Source: Nostoc indistinguendum CM1-VF10
GTDB lineage: Bacteria; Cyanobacteriota; Cyanobacteriia; Cyanobacteriales; Nostocaceae
Length of the DNA: 64,000 nucleotides
Direction: 5' to 3'
Assembly: GCA_019359215.1 (NCBI GenBank)
Contig: JAHHHS010000015.1
Coordinates: forward strand, 1-64,000
The notes below the pieces were generated by a model. The model saw nothing but the letters and a program-made list of their open reading frames with translations. It ran no database searches and had not been told where the DNA came from. Position 1 is the first letter of the stretch, and the number at the start of each line of letters is the position of its first letter. Of this stretch, positions 1 through 7,781 are shown piece after piece. A program made the translations under genes and the position numbers.

Positions 1-231
1 CGTTAGCGAGTCTGCGAGCGTCTGAACCCCTTTGTCACGTTCAATCGCTCGAAATCCCATGCCATTGACATAGGAGCGCAAGCAACTTTGTTTGATTTCA
101 TCTGAGTACCCTTTTGGGGGACTATAGACATCGATAAATTGGCGACCACAACTTACACAGATGTGATTCTGTTTACCTCGACGTTTACCATTTTTTCTGA
201 TCTCCGTAGACTCACAGTATGGACAATGCAC
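1..231 (-). CDS. IS1-family transposase (InsA-like), 5' part, runs off left edge
   Basis: DNA-binding N-terminal part of an IS1-type transposase. The start is GTG at 231, chosen because GAGGTG lies a few bases upstream. The translation opens with a zinc ribbon (CPYC at residues 3-6, CVSC at 25-28) followed by GRQFIDVY, GYSDEIKQSCL and NGMGFRAIER, the order seen in cyanobacterial IS1 InsA-like proteins. After about residue 69 it leaves the family pattern (an HTH beginning HHTT is expected) and reads TLADSLT, encoded by a repeat-like palindromic stretch at 1-25. The gene may therefore be interrupted by a short repeat, but the window edge prevents a decision. The outer end of the element is probably the GGCGTTGC end at 263-270. 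Confidence 0.75.
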   Translation of the reverse strand, partial: MHCPYCESTEIRKNGKRRGKQNHICVSCGRQFIDVYSPPKGYSDEIKQSCLRSYVNGMGFRAIERDKGVQTLADSLT

Positions 232-251
232 AGTAGTACACCTCAATTCCT

Positions 252-270
252 CCCTATATTATGCAACGCC
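252..270 (-). repeat. Terminal end of the IS1-type element
   Basis: Read on the minus strand this begins GGCGTTGCATAA, directly upstream of the transposase start. The same 12 bases begin the small element at 2132-2222, so this is inferred to be the terminal inverted repeat. The other end lies outside the window. Confidence 0.55.
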
Positions 271-287
271 AAAAAAAGATATAAGCT

Positions 288-586
288 ATGACGACATTGG
301 ATGCCCTAATTAATTCTCTAGAAGGCGTAGAAACCATCACCGACTCCGCCCAAGCCGCAAAATTATCCCAAGATTATCATAGCTTTAGCCAGAACGCCTC
401 AATGAGATTATTCGCTATCAAGAAGAACAGGGTGTGAGTATTGCCAATCCTCATACGTATATTATTGAAGATGGCGGCAGAAAAGTTATTGACCCCGAGC
501 AGTTAAAATTTAAGGAAATAGTTGACCCATATCGATTGATGAATCCCGGTAAAAGCAAGGTTCTTCAATTGCAAATTCAAAATTAG
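288..586 (+). pseudogene. Remnant of an FAD-binding oxidoreductase with a large internal deletion
   Basis: From ATG 288 the frame reads TLDALINSL, then TDSAQAAKLSQDYHSFS, and stops. From about 400 a different frame reads LNEIIRYQEEQGVSIANPH, then KFKEIVDPYRLMNPGK, to the stop at 584-586. The first part resembles the N-terminus and the second the extreme C-terminus of cyanobacterial FAD/FMN-dependent dehydrogenases of about 450 residues. The whole FAD-binding and substrate core is missing and the two pieces are out of frame. Inference: an internal deletion left the ends of the gene. It sits directly next to the IS1-type end, so a transposon-linked deletion is plausible. Family assignment is moderate because only the ends remain. 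Confidence 0.55.
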
Positions 587-731
587 CAAACTACAAAAAA
601 CACATATCAAAACTTTTTCTGTATATTTGTGTAACTTGTCTTCAAAAAATTAGCTTTTAGACGTTTATAATTTGTGGTTTGATTTTAAGAGCCGTGGGGA
701 TAACCCAAAATCCACCATTCCAAAATCGCCC

Positions 732-1778
732 ATGATTGAAATTGACGGTTCCTACGGAGAGGGGGGCGGACAAGTTCTTCGCACTTCCTTAAGTCTAGCG
801 GCCATCACTGGCGAACCCATACGAATTTCAGGCATTCGCGCTGGACGCAAAAAGCCAGGATTAGCAGCACAACATTTAACCGCAGTTCGGGCGGCGGCGA
901 GAATTTGTAATGCCCAACTACAGGGTGATGCTTTGGGTTCAACGCTGCTGGAATTCATCCCAGGTAGTGCTGTGCAAGCTGGAACTTATACCTTTGATGT
1001 TAGTAAAGCACAAGTTGGTGGTTCTGCGGGTGCGATCGCTCTAGTTTTACAGACAATTCTCTTACCTTTGTCACTAGCATCCGGTAATTCCCAGATCACA
1101 CTAAAGGGTGGAACTCATGTAAACTTTAGCCCGACAGTGACCTACATTGAGCAAGTTTATTTGCCGATATTGCAACGCATGGGTGTAGAAGCCCAAGTCA
1201 AGTTAGGTGCTTGGGGGTGGTTTCCCCAAGGTGGGGGAGAAGTACAGTTGCAAGTGAGTGGCGGTGGTAAACTCAACGGCATCAACTTGCTAGAACGGGG
1301 AGAGTTACAACAGGTGCGAGGGCTAGCAGTGGTAACAGAATTGCCTTCCCATATTCCCCAACGGATGGCGAATCGTGCCGAGAATTTGTTACGCGAAGCT
1401 CATTTGAAAGTTCGTGTGCAGACTTTGCGAGAAAGAGGTGTGGCACCTGGGGCAGGTATTTTTTTAACTGCTGAGTATGAGAACAGCTTAACTGGCTTTG
1501 GTGGATTTGGGCGTTTGCGGTTGTCGGCGGAAACAGTTGCAGAAATTGCTTGTCAGCAACTGCTTGAGTTTCATCACACTGGCGCAGCAGTGGATGAACA
1601 CTTAGCAGATCAGTTATTATTGCCAGCTGCTTTAGCGTCACAGGAAAGTCATTACCGGGTGGCTGAGGTGAGTAGACATTTGACGACGAATGCGGCGGTA
1701 ATTGAACAATTTGGGTTAGCGCAGATTACGGTAAATGAAGCTGAGAAAATCGTGTCGGTGAAGAGTTTGACTACATGA
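732..1778 (+). CDS. rtcA: RNA 3'-terminal phosphate cyclase
   Basis: Converts the 3'-phosphate of RNA to a 2',3'-cyclic phosphate using ATP through a covalent His-AMP intermediate. The protein has 348 residues, the normal family length. ATG 732 is chosen because the family begins IEIDGSYGEGGGQVLRTSL; an in-frame TTG at 672 would add 20 unrelated residues. Visible signatures are GGTHVNFSPTVTYIEQVYLP near residue 140, ERGVAPGAGIFL in the middle and AAVDEHLADQLLLPAAL near the C-terminus, where the His is the expected nucleophile. No rtcB or rtcR-like gene is adjacent, so it appears to be a single-gene unit with its own downstream hairpin. Its physiological role in cyanobacteria is not evident from the context. 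Confidence 0.95.
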   Translation: MIEIDGSYGEGGGQVLRTSLSLAAITGEPIRISGIRAGRKKPGLAAQHLTAVRAAARICNAQLQGDALGSTLLEFIPGSAVQAGTYTFDVSKAQVGGSAGAIALVLQTILLPLSLASGNSQITLKGGTHVNFSPTVTYIEQVYLPILQRMGVEAQVKLGAWGWFPQGGGEVQLQVSGGGKLNGINLLERGELQQVRGLAVVTELPSHIPQRMANRAENLLREAHLKVRVQTLRERGVAPGAGIFLTAEYENSLTGFGGFGRLRLSAETVAEIACQQLLEFHHTGAAVDEHLADQLLLPAALASQESHYRVAEVSRHLTTNAAVIEQFGLAQITVNEAEKIVSVKSLTT

Positions 1779-1840
1779 AATAGAGAAAGCTTTAACCCCA
1801 ACGACAAAATTACCCGTGGGGTGTATGGCTAGATAGAAAT

Positions 1841-1884
1841 TTGCCTCATTTCCACTCTTGAAAATGAGGCAAAGGCATTTTTAT
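1841..1884 (+). terminator. Probable rho-independent terminator after rtcA
   Basis: TTGCCTCATTT (1841-1851) pairs with AAATGAGGCAA (1862-1872), giving an 11-bp stem with a 10-base loop, followed by a T-rich run. It lies about 60 bp after the rtcA stop. Confidence 0.65.
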
Positions 1885-2131
1885 AAGCGGAGACAGAAAA
1901 CTTTTGATAGTTTATTTAAGAGGATTTGCAATCAAACTTGTAACCCGCATATATTCCAACAATAAGCGACTAACCAATTTACAAGGCAATGCAAATGTAG
2001 TTGAGACTAAGTTCAGTTGTCTCTGATACTTGCTCTTTAATTAAGTATAGAACAGAGCGTTTGAATTGACCTCTGTCAAAGGCATATACTTAGGTTAAGT
2101 CAGGTTGCGATCGCAAATACAAGAAATTAGG

Positions 2132-2222
2132 GGCGTTGCATAAATGCGGGATGAATTGGCGGGTGAAACTATTGGTAATTCGTTCTAAATTGGGCGAAAT
2201 CATCCCATGATTCAGCAACGCC
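2132..2222. mobile_element. 91-bp MITE-like element with IS1-type ends and 9-bp target duplication
   Basis: The ends are GGCGTTGC (2132-2139) and GCAACGCC (2215-2222); subterminal GCGGGATGA and TCATCCC are also inverted. The element is flanked by a perfect direct repeat GAAATTAGG (2123-2131 and 2223-2231). The first 12 bases match the end of the IS1-type element at the left edge, and 8-9 bp duplications are known for IS1, so mobilisation by such a transposase is inferred. The rest of the 1779-2375 gap holds the rtcA terminator and a C/T-rich stretch (about 2320-2375); no gene is supported there. Confidence 0.8.
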
Positions 2223-2375
2223 GAAATTAGGCATTGGGCGTTGGGAATTCGTCTGGTAGAGCCTTTGAACTCCATTAATGAGTCTTTGATTGATACTCGT
2301 GAACAAGCATAAAAATTCACCTTGTCCCCTTGTCCCCTTGTCTCCCCTGCCCCCTTCCTCCCTTGCCCCACTCCC

Positions 2376-3827
2376 TTAACTCCCCCTCTTCTCTTGCCGT
2401 TCTTTGAGTTTCAGCATGATCTCTGCATGCATCTCGCGGGTAATTGGATAAAAATAAGTTAAAACTAAGCCAAAAAGCAAACAAACTGTAGGTATAGGCC
2501 CAACAGCAATGCGAATAGCAAACAGTGCAGATTCAGGTTGGATGGGTAGTGGACTTCCGGCTACAGATTCTTTGAAACCAGATACTTGCAAAGCATTTCC
2601 CACCAAAAACAGCCCGAAAGCTAAACCAAATTTTTGCAGCAAAACCATGAAGCCATAAAAAATCCCTTCTCTGCGTTGTCCAGTTTGCAGTTCATCTAAT
2701 TCGATCACATCTGGCATCATCGACCAGGGAATTAGATAAGCTGTGGAAACACCAATACCTGCCATGACAGCCATCACATACATCAAAACTATTTGACCAG
2801 GTTTTAAAAAAAATAGTCCGGCGGCGGCTATTATCCACAAACTCATTCCCAGAAAATAAACAACTTTTTTCCCAAGTTTTTTACTCAACTCACCCCAGAC
2901 AAATAGCATCAGCAGGGCAGTTGCTTGGACTGCAATCAGCACTGTGGGCACATCTGATTCTTTAAGTCCCATACAATTGACTACAAAATAGGGAATAATG
3001 CTGGCTGTAATTTGCACACCTAGCCAAGAACAAAGATATATACCAATAACAAATAAAAAAGGTCGGTTGCTAAAGACAATTTTTAGCTGTTCGCCGAAGG
3101 GGAGAGACGCAGGTTCCTCGGCTAGGATGCGTTTAGCCTCAAAAGCCAAGATGCGATCGCGGACTCCAAAAACGCACCAATATAATCCTAAAATCGAAAT
3201 TGCAGTACAAACTGCTGCTAAAGCGAGATATGCTTGTTGGCGATCGGCAATTTTGATAAAAATAATTAGCGCTAAAATCAATGACAGAATGCTGCCACCA
3301 ATGGAAAATGTAAAGCGATAGCTGTTAAGGCTGGTGCGTTCGTCGTAATCTTGAGTTAGTTCTGGAGTCATCGCCGTATAAGGCAAATTCACAACCGTGT
3401 AAAACGACTGAGATAGAATCCCAATCGCTACGTAATACCAGAACAGTGGCCAAATATTCTCACTCTGATTTGCACTAAATTGCGGTACAGTCCACTGCAA
3501 GAAGAATAAAATTCCAAAGGGGATTGCCCCATAAAACATCCAAGGAAGACGACGGCCCCAACGCCGAGATTTCGTTTTATCAGTCAGGAACCCGACAAGC
3601 GGATCATTTACCCCATCCCAGATTTTGCCAATCATCAAAATAGTGCCAGCTAAACCCGCAGGGATACCAGCGACATTGGTAAAGAAAATCAGCAGATAAA
3701 AGACAGAGATATTTGCAGTAATTGCCGGACCTAAATCCCCTGCACCGTAAGCCAGCTTTGTTTTTAAGTCGAGTTTTTCAGTAAGAGGATTTCGTTGGGC
3801 ATCGCCATCAGCAGTAGAATCATTCAT
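2376..3827 (-). CDS. GPH-family sugar/cation symporter (MFS, MelB-like)
   Basis: Inner-membrane transporter of the glycoside-pentoside-hexuronide:cation symporter type, about 483 residues with roughly twelve hydrophobic segments. The family signature is clear near residues 50-75: IGKIWDGVNDPLVGFLTDKT, then SRRWGRRLPWM, containing the acidic residues that bind the coupling cation in MelB. Other segments such as NLPYTAMTPEL and MMPDVIELDELQTGQRREG also match the family. ATG 3827 is preferred; an in-frame GTG at 3839 would add four residues and neither start has a strong ribosome site. The substrate cannot be deduced. It is transcribed alone, divergently from the phosphoribosyltransferase gene. 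Confidence 0.88.
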   Translation of the reverse strand: MNDSTADGDAQRNPLTEKLDLKTKLAYGAGDLGPAITANISVFYLLIFFTNVAGIPAGLAGTILMIGKIWDGVNDPLVGFLTDKTKSRRWGRRLPWMFYGAIPFGILFFLQWTVPQFSANQSENIWPLFWYYVAIGILSQSFYTVVNLPYTAMTPELTQDYDERTSLNSYRFTFSIGGSILSLILALIIFIKIADRQQAYLALAAVCTAISILGLYWCVFGVRDRILAFEAKRILAEEPASLPFGEQLKIVFSNRPFLFVIGIYLCSWLGVQITASIIPYFVVNCMGLKESDVPTVLIAVQATALLMLFVWGELSKKLGKKVVYFLGMSLWIIAAAGLFFLKPGQIVLMYVMAVMAGIGVSTAYLIPWSMMPDVIELDELQTGQRREGIFYGFMVLLQKFGLAFGLFLVGNALQVSGFKESVAGSPLPIQPESALFAIRIAVGPIPTVCLLFGLVLTYFYPITREMHAEIMLKLKERQEKRGS

Positions 3828-3856
3828 AAAACTTTGCACTCATACTAAAATAAAAA

Positions 3857-3893
3857 GTCTGCGTAGGCGTAGCCCGTCGTAGACATCGCCTTC
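3857..3893. repeat. Nostoc-type palindromic intergenic repeat
   Basis: A GCGTAGGCGTAGCCCGTCG-type sequence lies between the divergent transporter and phosphoribosyltransferase genes. It belongs to the same loose family as the stretches at 4502, 9995, 14291, 26653 and 49621. Confidence 0.5.
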
Positions 3894-3925
3894 AATACTA
3901 GCTATCTACCACTCCCGTTAGACTT

Positions 3926-4444
3926 ATGCCAGACCTTTATGTTTCTTGGTCAGATTATCACCAAAAAATTGAACAACTGGCTATTCAGATTTATGAATCC
4001 GGTTGGGAATTTAACCAGATTATCTGTCTAGCCAGAGGAGGACTACGAATCGGAGATATTCTCTCCCGTATATACCAGCAGCCGTTGGCAATTTTAGCAA
4101 CCTCATCTTACAGTGGCGCTGGTAAGCAAGAAAGAAATAATTTAATTTTCTCCCGCCACTTAACGATGACTGCCGAAAAGTTAGGTTCCCGCATTCTCCT
4201 AGTGGATGATTTGGTAGACTCTGGCATCACACTCCAGCAGACTATACCTTGGCTCCAGCAAAATACAGATTTTCCTATTGAGGAAATTCGCACCGCCGTT
4301 CTTTGGTATAAAGCTTGTTCAGTTATAGCACCCAATTATTATGTTGATTATTTGGCTGATAACCCCTGGATTCATCAACCTTTTGAACACTATGAGCAGA
4401 TGAATATCGCACAACTCGCGGCTAAAGTAAATCAAATGTGTTGA
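3926..4444 (+). CDS. Purine-type phosphoribosyltransferase
   Basis: A 172-residue type I phosphoribosyltransferase. The PRPP-binding loop is ILLVDDLVDSGITL near residues 91-104, with paired acidic residues followed by a D-S-G-x-T turn, and LARGGLRIGDILSR near residue 35 fits the pyrophosphate loop region. The size and ARGG segment resemble xanthine/hypoxanthine-guanine phosphoribosyltransferases (Gpt-like), which salvage free purine bases into nucleotides, but the base specificity is an inference. It starts with ATG at 3926 and has no partner gene on the same strand within 600 bp. Confidence 0.85.
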   Translation: MPDLYVSWSDYHQKIEQLAIQIYESGWEFNQIICLARGGLRIGDILSRIYQQPLAILATSSYSGAGKQERNNLIFSRHLTMTAEKLGSRILLVDDLVDSGITLQQTIPWLQQNTDFPIEEIRTAVLWYKACSVIAPNYYVDYLADNPWIHQPFEHYEQMNIAQLAAKVNQMC

Positions 4445-4501
4445 TTAATACTAAACAATGTCAATCTCACAACCAAAAGTATTAGTCACTTTTTAGATTT
4501 T

Positions 4502-4533
4502 AGCGTTAGCGTAGCTCGCCGCAGGCATCGCTT
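4502..4533. repeat. Nostoc-type palindromic intergenic repeat
   Basis: GCGTTAGCGTAGCTCGCCGC followed by AGGCATCGCTT, a typical dispersed cyanobacterial repeat. It is the first of three structured repeats in the gene-free stretch 4445-5112. Confidence 0.6.
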
Positions 4534-4788
4534 CCTTTAGCACTATCAATCACAAATTAATTTCAACATTGGCTTTCATCCGAAAAACCCTTGCTAGTAT
4601 TAGAAGCAACTTCCAAACTCTTCCCTCAGGAAGTCCCAACCGCAAATGATTTTGTCGTAGTCTTTATTTTATGCGAATAAAAGAAAGCCAAAAAAGAACG
4701 CAGGGGGCATCTATGCTAAAGGGAACAACCAATGGGGGCTTATAATCACAACTGATAGCGTAGGGTAGTGAGTCCGTAAACGTATTGG

Positions 4789-4817
4789 AGGCCACCATAC
4801 CGGAGGTATGGTGGCCT
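4789..4817. repeat. Perfect 13-bp stem hairpin
   Basis: AGGCCACCATACC and GGTATGGTGGCCT are separated by three bases. There is no T tract on either side, so it is a palindromic repeat rather than a typical terminator. Confidence 0.6.
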
Positions 4818-4920
4818 GTACCTAACTAGGTCTTGGCAAAAGGCTTTCCTAAAAACTTTTTCTTTCCTCCTGCTTCCTGCCTTGCCGAGAGAGCTTGGCC
4901 AAAATCCAGCAGTAAGAATG

Positions 4921-4984
4921 AAAGGGTTTTATACTACCACCTGACTGTAGAATGCCCTTATTAGGCGGGTGTATAAAACCCTTT
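4921..4984. repeat. 64-bp palindromic element
   Basis: The outer arms AAAGGGTTTTATAC and GTATAAAACCCTTT are perfect complements, with imperfect inner pairing (ACCACCT against AGGCGGGT). It lies 130 bp upstream of the broken histidine kinase gene. It could be a small mobile palindrome or a strong RNA hairpin. Confidence 0.6.
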
Positions 4985-5112
4985 TATTCAGAATTCATTC
5001 TGAATTCTGAATTTTGATTTTTTCTTGATAAAAATTGAAGAAATGTTACGAAACTTGGCTGAACCAGGACAGGGGCTGCTGAGGCAATATTTCTTAGAAG
5101 CGGAGTAGTGTA

Positions 5113-6869
5113 ATGACGAATGAGCAAGTGGAGCAAATATGTTTAGACGATATTCTCATCACTGAAGAGTTGTCCCGTAGAATACCCAGAACCACTGACC
5201 TCAAAGAAGAAAATGATGCACTTCATACCCTGATAGGGCAACTAGTTGAACAGCCTCAAATTCTGCTCAAAAAGCTTGTAAAAATAATTGCTCAACTGTG
5301 TCAAGTAGAATCAGCAGGTGTCAGCTTACTTGAGGTGACTCCGAACGGGGAAGATATTTGCCGTTGGTTCGCACTAGCTGGGATGTTAGAAGCCTATGAA
5401 CAAACTGCCACCCTTTATAGCTTTAGTTGCTGCGGCATCTGCCTAGAACGTCAAGCCCCCCTGCTGTATTCCTATCCAGAACGGTATTTCACCTTCTTGC
5501 AAGAGCTTAAGCCAACAATCGTTGAGATATTGGTAGTTCCTTTATTGATTGCCAATCAACCACTTGGCACGATTTGGATTATATCCCACGATGAGCATCG
5601 GCAGTTTGATCGAGAAGACTTGCGGCTGATGACAAGCTTCGCAAATTTTACAGCCACCGTTCTTTACAGTAACAACGCCCGTCAAGCAGCCGAAGAATCG
5701 GCACGGCGTGAGCAAGCCGCCCGTGCCGTTAGCGAAGCAGCACAAAATGCAGCTGAACAAGCCAATCGTCTCAAAGATGAGTTTCTCGCTGTTCTATCTC
5801 ACGAACTGCGTTCCCCTCTCAACCCGATTTTGGGTTGGACAAAACTTCTGCAAACCCGCAAATTTGACGAAGCAAAGACGGCTTATGCCCTAGCAACCAT
5901 TGAGCGCAATGCCAAGTTGCAGTCTCAACTGATGGAAGATTTACTGGATGTTTCCCGCATTCTTCAAAGAAAACTCAGCCTGAAGATCAGTTCTGTTGAT
6001 CTGTCCGCCGTCGTTGAAGTAGCCCTTGATACTGTGCGTTTAGCAGCTCAAGCCAAGTCAATTCAACTCAAAACGGTATTTGAACCAAATATAGGGCAAG
6101 TTTTGGGCGATCCCAGTCGCTTACAGCAAGTTGTCTGGAATTTGTTATCTAACGCCGTTAAGTTTACAGAGTCCGGGGGTGAGGTGAAAGTACGACTTGA
6201 GCGCGTGGGTACACAAGCGCAAATCCAAGTCAGTGACACAGGTAAGGGCATCAACCCAGAATTTCTTATGTGTTTGATTACTTCCGCCAAGCTGACAATA
6301 CCACAACAAGAAGCTTTGGCGGCTTGGGGCTTGGTTTAGCGATCGCTCATCAAATCGTTGAATTGCACGGTGGAACAATCCAAGCAGAAAGTGAGGGAAA
6401 AGATAAAGGTGCCACCTTTACTGTGTTGTTACCTATTAGGAGTGTCGAGCCTCAAACAAGTGAAGACAAAGGTTTGGCTGACGGTTCCCCTAATCTTCAG
6501 GGGGTAAATGTGCTAGTCGTAGACGATGAAGTTGACACCCGCGAACTAATAGTTTTCACCCTGCAACAGTATGGTGCTTCTGTGCGTGCTTTCGCCTCAG
6601 CATCGCTTGCACTAAAAGCCTTTGCACTTGAGAAACCACATATTATTTTAAGTGATATTGGGATGCCAGAAATGGATGGCTATATGCTGATTCGGCAAAT
6701 TCGTTCGCTACCGCCTGAACAAGGCGGAGAGATCCAAGCGATCGCACTGACAGCTTATGCTGGAGAGATTAACCAGTCAAAAATTCTCCAAGCAGGATTT
6801 CAAAAACATTTGACTAAGCCAATAGAACCAGCAAAATTAGCGATGGTAATTGCTAGCCTAGTTAAATAA
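5113..6869 (+). pseudogene. Hybrid histidine kinase (GAF-HisKA-HATPase-REC) split by a frameshift
   Basis: The first frame (ATG 5113 to stop 6339) carries a GAF-like domain (about residues 35-185), a coiled linker, the HisKA phospho-acceptor HELRSPLNPILGW and the first half of the ATPase (GDPSRLQQVVWNLLSNAVKF, then VSDTGKGI). At about 6265 it runs into non-family residues. The remaining ATPase (YFRQADNTTTRSFGGLGLGL) and a receiver domain (VLVVDDEVDTR, DIGMPEMDGY, LTKPIEP) continue in another frame to 6869. The expected F-L-P-Y-V-F-D is restored by adding four bases after TTTCTT, so a four-base deletion is inferred. A GTG at 6270 could restart translation, but neither piece would be a complete kinase. 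A sequencing error cannot be excluded. Confidence 0.85.
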
Positions 6870-6902
6870 TAAATAATTATTCTGAGAAGTCGAGAGTAAG
6901 AG

Positions 6903-7613
6903 TTGACTACAAATTCTGGTTTTAGAAACCTAAAAGATCAGTTCCTTCCTAAACGCAAAGAAGCTCTACTGGCTCGCATGGCGAACCGCATCCGGCAATC
7001 GCTCAACCTCCAAGAGATTTTGGATGCAACTGTGGTCGAGTTGCGGGCATTTTTGCAAACCGACCGGGTTAAGGTCTACCGCTTTGATCACGACGGGCAT
7101 GGACACGTCGTTGCCGAAGCCAGCGTCCCCAACCGCCTACCTTCTTTGCTGGGATTACACTATCCATCTGATGACATTCCGCCTCAAGCGCGGGCTTTGT
7201 TTGTTAAAGCACGTACCCGCTCCATTGTCAATGTCAGCGAACAGCGAATTATCCTCAACTCGCTGCCGACTCCCAAAACGACGGCGACCGGGGACTTGAC
7301 CGTTGAAGAAGTGCAAGAGCAACCCCTCGAAGATATCTTAAGCCGTCCGCTAGACCCCTGCCATATAGACTATCTCACCCAGATGGGTGTGCAATCTTCT
7401 CTGGTAGTGCCAATAATTTATCAACAGGAACTTTGGGGGCTGTTGATCTCTCATCATGGCGAACCTAGAGAGATTACATCAGAGGATTTGCTGGTCGTGC
7501 AATTGCTCGCTGACCAGGTTTCACTAGCAATTACCCAGGCAAATCTGCTGAGTCAGGTACAAGAGCAACAGCAGAGGGAAGCGTTTATAAAGATGAAAGT
7601 TAGCACTAATTAA
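6903..7613 (+). CDS. Stand-alone phytochrome-type GAF domain protein
   Basis: A 236-residue protein made almost entirely of one GAF domain (about residues 30-215) with a bilin-binding signature. YPSDDIPPQARALF (87-100) corresponds to the PASDIP region of phytochromes, and DPCHIDYLTQMGV (151-163) contains the Cys153-His154 pair at the canonical chromophore attachment position. It ends shortly after the GAF (QQQREAFIKMKVSTN), where related proteins continue into further GAF and kinase modules, so it may be the truncated head of a larger photoreceptor. The start used is TTG 6903; ATG 6978 (residue 26) is an alternative. It lies 33 bp after the broken kinase and probably shares its transcript. 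Confidence 0.75.
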   Translation: MTTNSGFRNLKDQFLPKRKEALLARMANRIRQSLNLQEILDATVVELRAFLQTDRVKVYRFDHDGHGHVVAEASVPNRLPSLLGLHYPSDDIPPQARALFVKARTRSIVNVSEQRIILNSLPTPKTTATGDLTVEEVQEQPLEDILSRPLDPCHIDYLTQMGVQSSLVVPIIYQQELWGLLISHHGEPREITSEDLLVVQLLADQVSLAITQANLLSQVQEQQQREAFIKMKVSTN

Positions 7614-7781
7614 TTTGTAATTAATTCTGAATGAATTTAGTTACCTTGAGTGCTTGTTTGTCAAATATTAATGTTCACGAGGGAAGAGGTAAACTCCTTG
7701 TATCGCGGTAACACACCCTACAACTTACAAAATTAAATGATTTGTTGTCATTATTGGCAGTAAAAATATCAACAGTGAAAC

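Noticed and set aside
2090..2371. 93-codon minus-strand ORF
   Set aside because: It consists of the 91-bp mobile element and C/T-rich low-complexity DNA.
5043..5108. 21-codon ORF just before the broken histidine kinase gene
   Set aside because: Too short to judge; no ribosome site and no recognisable sequence.
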